Below are positions 60,663 to 64,000 of a stretch of 64,000 nt of DNA, in pieces. The position numbers and the translations under genes are program-made. The notes below the pieces were generated by a model that worked only from the letters and a program-made list of their open reading frames with translations, had not been told where the DNA came from and did not search any database. Origin of the DNA: Nitrospiraceae bacterium (lineage in GTDB: Bacteria; Nitrospirota; Nitrospiria; Nitrospirales; Nitrospiraceae); assembly GCA_009692155.1 (NCBI GenBank), contig SHZW01000003.1:79162-143161 (forward strand). The letters run 5' to 3'. Numbering within the stretch: position 1 is the first letter of the stretch; each line of letters starts with the position of its first letter.

Positions 60663-62132
60663 ATGCGCGAAATGAAACTTGCTGAGTTACTTCAGTTCTA
60701 TTCTCGCTCTCTCGCCGATGAAGGCCGGACTGTCTTGACGCGTGGAGCTGATGCTCCAATCACGTCGCCGAATGGACGGCAGGTCTCAGCCGTCGGCACG
60801 CTCTTCCTCTACGCATTTGACTTACCGACAGGCGCCACGCTGCCGGAGGACCTGCCGGTCAGCATCGTGCCGGGCGACACAACCGCTGAAATTGATCCGA
60901 CGGAAGGCGTCGTCATCGGCCGCGAGGGCGATGCGGCGCTGATTCAGACCTACGAGTCGCTCGGCCACAACGTCGGGCCGTCCACCATCGTGCCGGATGC
61001 GGCGGGATTTTTTCAGACCGCCTCGCAGCGGCTGGCCGACATGGAAAGCCACGCCGACCGGTTCGCACTGGGACCGGCAGAACGCCTCATTCCCTGGCTG
61101 CACCCGGATGAATCCGCCCGTAATCACACCGCACGGGAGTCCGCCGCCTTCACGACTTTCTGGAGCGATGATTTGACCGCGCGGCGGAGCAAACTTGTCA
61201 CCCTCGCCGTCACACTGACCCGCAACAATAAACGGCTGCTGGTGATCAGCCCCGATCACCAGCGGTCGGACGAGATCACCGGCCTCATTGCCCGCGCGCT
61301 CAAGCACGCGCCCCTACCATATAAGAGCCTGGTCGCCCGCTACGAGATGCCGGTGGAGAAAACCGTCGCGGGCATCACGCTCGGCGAGCTGGGCTTCGAA
61401 GCGCAGATGCACCAGTTCTATGCCAAGTCTCGGGCCGACAAGGCGACCTTGCGCCGCAAGTACGAACGGTTTCGTGAACTGACGCCGTTGCTGGCCTACA
61501 AGGCCGAGAAGCAGCGCGACCTCAACGAAGTCCGGCTGCTCGAATGGCGGCTAGTCACCCAGACGACGGACTTGCAGAACAAGATCAAGGAGAATACCGA
61601 GACGCTGGCAACCTACGACTCTCTGCCGCTCATGAAGCGGTTGGCGATGCAAGCCCTGGGCAAGAACCAGACGTCGCTCGTGGAATACAATACTATATAC
61701 GAACAGCAGATCGTGGGCCTGAAAGACGAACTGGACACGGCCCAGCGCCGCATCGCCGAACTGACGCCGGAAGCGGCCATCCCAAAAGACTTGAAGCCGG
61801 AATACAAGGAACTCAGGGACGAGGTGAAGCGATTGGGCGGCACGAAGAAAATTCGCGAACTCCTCGCCGCCGAGGAAGGCACCAACCGGCAGGCGTTCTT
61901 GCAGAACAAGCGGCTGGTCGTGACTGCCGCCGCACGCGTCGCGTCCGATCCGTTGTTCGCCAAAGTCCGCTTCGATGCGTTGATCGCCGATGAAGCTCCG
62001 TGGATTCCCGCCGCCTACCTGCTCGCCGCCGCCGGCCTCGTGCGGGAGCGCATCGTCCTGAGCGGCGACCAGCGGGACATTGCCGCATCGAAGACGTGGG
62101 AATCAGCCTCCGCCGCTCTCCCCAAGCTGTGA
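60663..62132 (+). CDS. Degenerate SF1 helicase-like protein, unknown function
   Basis: About 489 residues. The second half resembles superfamily 1 helicase cores of the AAA_11/12 (Dna2/UPF1-like) type: KRLLVISPDHQRSDEITGLI in the place of motif Ia, a long coiled coil (about 290-420), DALIADEAPWIPAAYLLAA in the place of motif II (DEAx), and RIVLSGDQRDIA in the place of motif III. No Walker A GxxGxGK(T/S) and no motif IV-VI region are visible, so ATP hydrolysis is doubtful. The N-terminal ~150 residues are unrecognised. ATG 60663 or 60672; no ribosome site. Confidence 0.6.
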   Translation: MREMKLAELLQFYSRSLADEGRTVLTRGADAPITSPNGRQVSAVGTLFLYAFDLPTGATLPEDLPVSIVPGDTTAEIDPTEGVVIGREGDAALIQTYESLGHNVGPSTIVPDAAGFFQTASQRLADMESHADRFALGPAERLIPWLHPDESARNHTARESAAFTTFWSDDLTARRSKLVTLAVTLTRNNKRLLVISPDHQRSDEITGLIARALKHAPLPYKSLVARYEMPVEKTVAGITLGELGFEAQMHQFYAKSRADKATLRRKYERFRELTPLLAYKAEKQRDLNEVRLLEWRLVTQTTDLQNKIKENTETLATYDSLPLMKRLAMQALGKNQTSLVEYNTIYEQQIVGLKDELDTAQRRIAELTPEAAIPKDLKPEYKELRDEVKRLGGTKKIRELLAAEEGTNRQAFLQNKRLVVTAAARVASDPLFAKVRFDALIADEAPWIPAAYLLAAAGLVRERIVLSGDQRDIAASKTWESASAALPKL

Positions 62133-62201
62133 CTCCCTCTCCATCCGGATTTTCAACACCTTCTCTCGATGTCCTGCACGGGAGAGCAGGAATGACCCTG
62201 C

Positions 62202-62230
62202 TTGACTCACGTACTATAAACGGGTAGCTT
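62202..62230 (+). promoter_or_regulatory. Candidate promoter of the toxin-antitoxin operon
   Basis: TTGACT at 62202-62207, a 17-base spacer, TAGCTT at 62225-62230, about 35 bases before the antitoxin ATG. A TATAAA at 62215-62220 is an alternative -10. Confidence 0.4.
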
Positions 62231-62264
62231 AAACGTACCATTGAACGTGTTGGAGGACGACCGT

Positions 62265-62546
62265 ATGCCCAAGGTCAGCTTATCGGAAGATCTCATGCCC
62301 ATCAGCGACTTTCGGACGCGCACGGCTGAAGTTGTCGCGAAAATGAAGAAAACGAGACGACCGGTGATCCTGACTCAGCGCGGACGATCCACGGCGGTCC
62401 TGGAGGATGTCCGGGAGTACGAGCAGCGCACCGAACGGGTGGAACTGCTGGAATCGATCCTCGCGGGCATCCGGGCAGCCGAGAAGGGCCACGTGGTCTC
62501 ACACGCAAAGGCCATGGCTGAACTCGACCGCGCGTTGAATGCCTAA
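62265..62546 (+). CDS. YefM/Phd-type antitoxin
   Basis: A 93-residue antitoxin with the Phd/YefM DNA-binding start (MPISDFRTRTAEVVAKMKKT), then RRPVILTQRGRSTAVLEDVREY. It neutralises the toxin encoded next and represses the operon. ATG 62265 has GGAGG at 62252-62256, eight bases upstream; a start at 62241 is in frame but less well placed. Confidence 0.88.
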   Translation: MPKVSLSEDLMPISDFRTRTAEVVAKMKKTRRPVILTQRGRSTAVLEDVREYEQRTERVELLESILAGIRAAEKGHVVSHAKAMAELDRALNA

Positions 62547-62853
62547 ACGCGCGACGGTCGTTTGGACCAAGCCCGCCCTTGACAGTCTTCTTGGTATTGT
62601 TCGCTACATCAGGCGAGAAAACCCCGACGCCGCACAGCGGTTTGGCACGGCCGTCAAGTCCAAAACCACCCGCTTGGCGTCATTCCCCGATTCCGGGCGC
62701 GCGGTTCCTGAGTTTCCCGCCAGCGGCCTGCGCGAAATAGTGCTCGGCAACTACCGGATCATCTACCGCCATCTGTCGGATGAGGCATCGGTAGAGATCT
62801 TGACGGTCCGACACGCCGCGCGATTACTGGAACCATTGTCCCGCACTAAGTAA
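62539..62853 (+). CDS. RelE/ParE-type toxin
   Basis: A 104-residue toxin of the RelE/ParE superfamily: KPALDSLLGIVRYIRRENPDAAQRF, FPDSGRAVPEF, LREIVLGNYRIIYRH and ILTVRHAARL near the C-terminus. Members either cleave mRNA on the ribosome (RelE) or poison gyrase (ParE); the short helix-first layout slightly favours ParE-like. Starts eight bases inside the antitoxin gene, so the two are coupled. Confidence 0.9.
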   Translation: MPKRATVVWTKPALDSLLGIVRYIRRENPDAAQRFGTAVKSKTTRLASFPDSGRAVPEFPASGLREIVLGNYRIIYRHLSDEASVEILTVRHAARLLEPLSRTK

Positions 62854-62932
62854 GTGGCAGGACCTCCCACAGCTTGACGGCACCGCACCCCATTGGTGAT
62901 AATGCGGCTCCCTGATCTCCGAACTTTCCTAA

Positions 62933-63019
62933 GCCGAAGTGGCGAAACTGGCAGACGCACTAGATTCAGGGTCTAGCGCCCGAAAGGGTGTGCGGGTTCA
63001 AATCCCGCCTTCGGCACCA
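62933..63019 (+). tRNA. tRNA-Leu, anticodon CAG
   Basis: Acceptor stem GCCGAAG (62933-62939) pairs with CTTCGGC (63009-63015), followed by discriminator A and encoded CCA (63017-63019). Anticodon stem CTAGA/TCTAG with loop TTCAGGG gives anticodon CAG at 62967-62969. A long variable arm (CGCCCGAAAGGGTG) and T-arm GGGTTCAAATCCC fit a class II tRNA-Leu. A gene remnant starts within about 30 bases of its 3' end. Confidence 0.95.
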
Positions 63020-63038
63020 ACCCACTTTCCCCACTCCT

Positions 63039-63248
63039 ATCAAGGCGTTCCTGCGCTTCCATCATACCCGCATGCCTGTGATCCTGGCCCCACAGGACTA
63101 TGACCGGTGGCTTGATCCGACGGCTCAGACACTCAGCCTCCTGGACTTTCTGAAGCCCTATGCGGCAGATGATCTGGAAGCCTACGCCGTAAGCAAGATG
63201 GTCAACAACCCTCGATTCGACATACCTCAATGTTTGGAACCTATTTAA
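63039..63248 (+). pseudogene. SRAP (YedK/HMCES) C-terminal remnant
   Basis: The frame reads RMPVILAPQDYDRWLDP and then VSKMVNNPRFD to a stop at 63246-63248, the C-terminal end of SOS-response-associated peptidase (SRAP) proteins that shield abasic sites. No start and no N-terminal domain with the catalytic Cys2 are present; the sequence upstream is the tRNA-Leu 3' end. It is a decayed fragment left beside the tRNA. Confidence 0.8.
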
Positions 63249-63322
63249 GTAACATCGGGCGTGGCCGATCAATTGACTCTAGCCTCACCAGCGCCTAATC
63301 TCTTCACCGTGAGAGGTTCTAG

Positions 63323-63673
63323 ATGAGGGTTCTTCTAACAATTATCACTGTGAGCTTCCTTTCTGGCTGCGCTACCTCATATCAACCTAGAGGCTTTACG
63401 GGCGGTTATGAAGAAGCTGAAATCAAGCCCGGAATCTATTATTTGGAGTTTCAGGGGAATGGCTACACGGGCATGACGACCGTTGTAAAATATTGGCATC
63501 GGCGGGCCGATGAGATATGTGCGGCGAAGGGACAGGTTGCTGAGGTGCTGAGCACAGAACAGGCGAAAGCTGTTACTGGAGCGTTCGTTAATTCAGACAT
63601 TGTTGCTTTCATTAGAAAGCCGACAAAGTCGGGATATATTCAGTGTGTCCTCGGAGAGGGCGCACCAAAATAA
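63323..63673 (+). CDS. CC0125/CC1285-type small lipoprotein
   Basis: A 116-residue lipoprotein: signal peptide with lipobox SGC (Cys16), then GGYEEAEIKPGIYYLEFQGNGYTG, the pattern of this small family, and WHRRADEICAAKG. Function unknown. GAGAGG lies about seven bases before the ATG. The gene is more AT-rich than the region before tRNA-Leu. Confidence 0.75.
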   Translation: MRVLLTIITVSFLSGCATSYQPRGFTGGYEEAEIKPGIYYLEFQGNGYTGMTTVVKYWHRRADEICAAKGQVAEVLSTEQAKAVTGAFVNSDIVAFIRKPTKSGYIQCVLGEGAPK

Positions 63674-63753
63674 ATCTAGTCTATCCCCCACCCCTTTCCG
63701 ACTAACTCCACTCAATTCCGCTTTTCAAACTGACCCGCTACCCGGCCGAGACT

Positions 63754-63768
63754 AGGCTTTTCAAGCCT
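63754..63768. promoter_or_regulatory. Palindrome overlapping the umuD promoter region
   Basis: AGGCTTTTCAAGCCT, a perfect 6-3-6 palindrome. A second CTTTTCAA lies at 63721-63728. It overlaps the -35 (TTTTCA, 63758-63763) of a candidate promoter with TAGACT at 63781-63786 (17-base spacer), 25-30 bases before umuD, so it could be its operator, for example a LexA-type site of this lineage. Confidence 0.45.
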
Positions 63769-63811
63769 CTCCAGTTCGGTTAGACTGTCCCCGACCGTTG
63801 GAGGTTCCGCC

Positions 63812-64000
63812 ATGACTGTGAAGGTCGAAGTCGTCTCTACTCCCGATCTCTCCACGGCCTATAAGCTACCTGTCTTTCTGGAACGGGTTCCCGCTGGCTT
63901 TCCCTCTCCAGCCGGTGACTACATGGAGGGCAAGCTCGACCTGAACCAGCACCTTGTTAAACATCCTGCCGCCACTTTTTTGTTCGCGTCACGGGCGATT
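63812..64000 (+). CDS. umuD: UmuD-type polymerase V subunit, 5' part, apparent frameshift
   Basis: Starts at ATG 63812 with GGAGG at 63800-63804. The reading LPVFLERVPAGFPSPAGDYM, then LDLNQHL and HPAATF, is the UmuD/LexA-type autoproteolytic domain that, as UmuD', assists error-prone polymerase V. After HPAATF the frame reads LFASRAI to the window end; adding one T to the six-T run just after the Thr codon restores FVRVTGD, the expected catalytic-region sequence leading to GDSM. So there is either a real -1 frameshift (pseudogene), a programmed slip, or a sequencing error in a homopolymer. The gene runs off the window. Confidence 0.75.
   Translation, partial: MTVKVEVVSTPDLSTAYKLPVFLERVPAGFPSPAGDYMEGKLDLNQHLVKHPAATFLFASRAI

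Overview
This 64 kb window is a GC-rich chromosomal segment from a Gram-negative-type bacterium. LpxC and LolA imply an outer membrane with lipid A. Gene content (a complex I operon, a multidomain stress/PCP_red/rubredoxin protein beside radical SAM enzymes, UbiE for quinone methylation) and dispersed-repeat style point to Nitrospirota, most likely Nitrospira. That assignment is inference from memory of the families, not a search result.

Layout. 1-8535: end of nuoG, then nuoH-I-J-K-L-M-N, the membrane arm of NADH:quinone oxidoreductase. 8702-13113: YihY/BrkB membrane protein, NodB-type deacetylase, GNAT, glyoxalase-like protein, uvrC. 13247-17908 (minus): a 3'-truncated HerA-like ATPase, a SnoaL-like protein, uvrA. 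17980-24927: ubiE, a B12-type radical SAM protein, then a three-gene unit of a USP/PCP_red/rubredoxin protein, a SPASM radical SAM enzyme with a PCP_red tail and a CopD/HemJ-like membrane protein. 25085-27577: hybrid-input histidine kinase and a single-domain response regulator. 27610-39684 (mostly minus): 2OG oxygenase, lolA, ftsK, rsmA, a small protein, pdxA, cation efflux, Ca/Na exchanger, larC; then larB and gpsA. 39891-47158: small membrane proteins, truD, an EF-hand protein, HEAT protein, MarR-nitroreductase, tag, MBL protein, methyltransferase. 47255-50673 (minus): SirB1-like protein, ABC exporter, LON-domain protein. 50809-56269: CrtC/AttH-like protein, Asp-box lipoprotein, histidine phosphatase, Spy-like lipoprotein, lpxC, sulfite-oxidase-like protein. 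56266-60481 (minus): rplI-glyA-nrdR-histidine kinase-response regulator. 60663-64000: degenerate SF1-helicase-like protein, a YefM/RelE-type toxin-antitoxin pair, tRNA-Leu(CAG), an SRAP gene remnant, a small lipoprotein, and the start of umuD with an apparent frameshift.

The most unusual feature is a family of short phased repeat hairpins. At 17 places between 243 and 49013, units of exactly 7, 8 or 9 bases repeat three to five times, and usually the reverse complement of the same unit repeats again a short distance downstream. Unit sequence differs between loci; architecture is constant, and at many loci both arms stay in the same unit phase. Nearly all sit between co-directional genes of apparent operons, and almost every nuo junction has one. 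None is seen after 49.1 kb. Two other structured elements occur: a pair (15298-15373, 20531-20612) with conserved core but different self-complementary outer stems, and a long inverted-repeat element (40809-40930) with a half copy near 54280.

The last kilobase, just after tRNA-Leu, looks like an integration junction: gene remnant, lower-GC lipoprotein and SOS polymerase gene.
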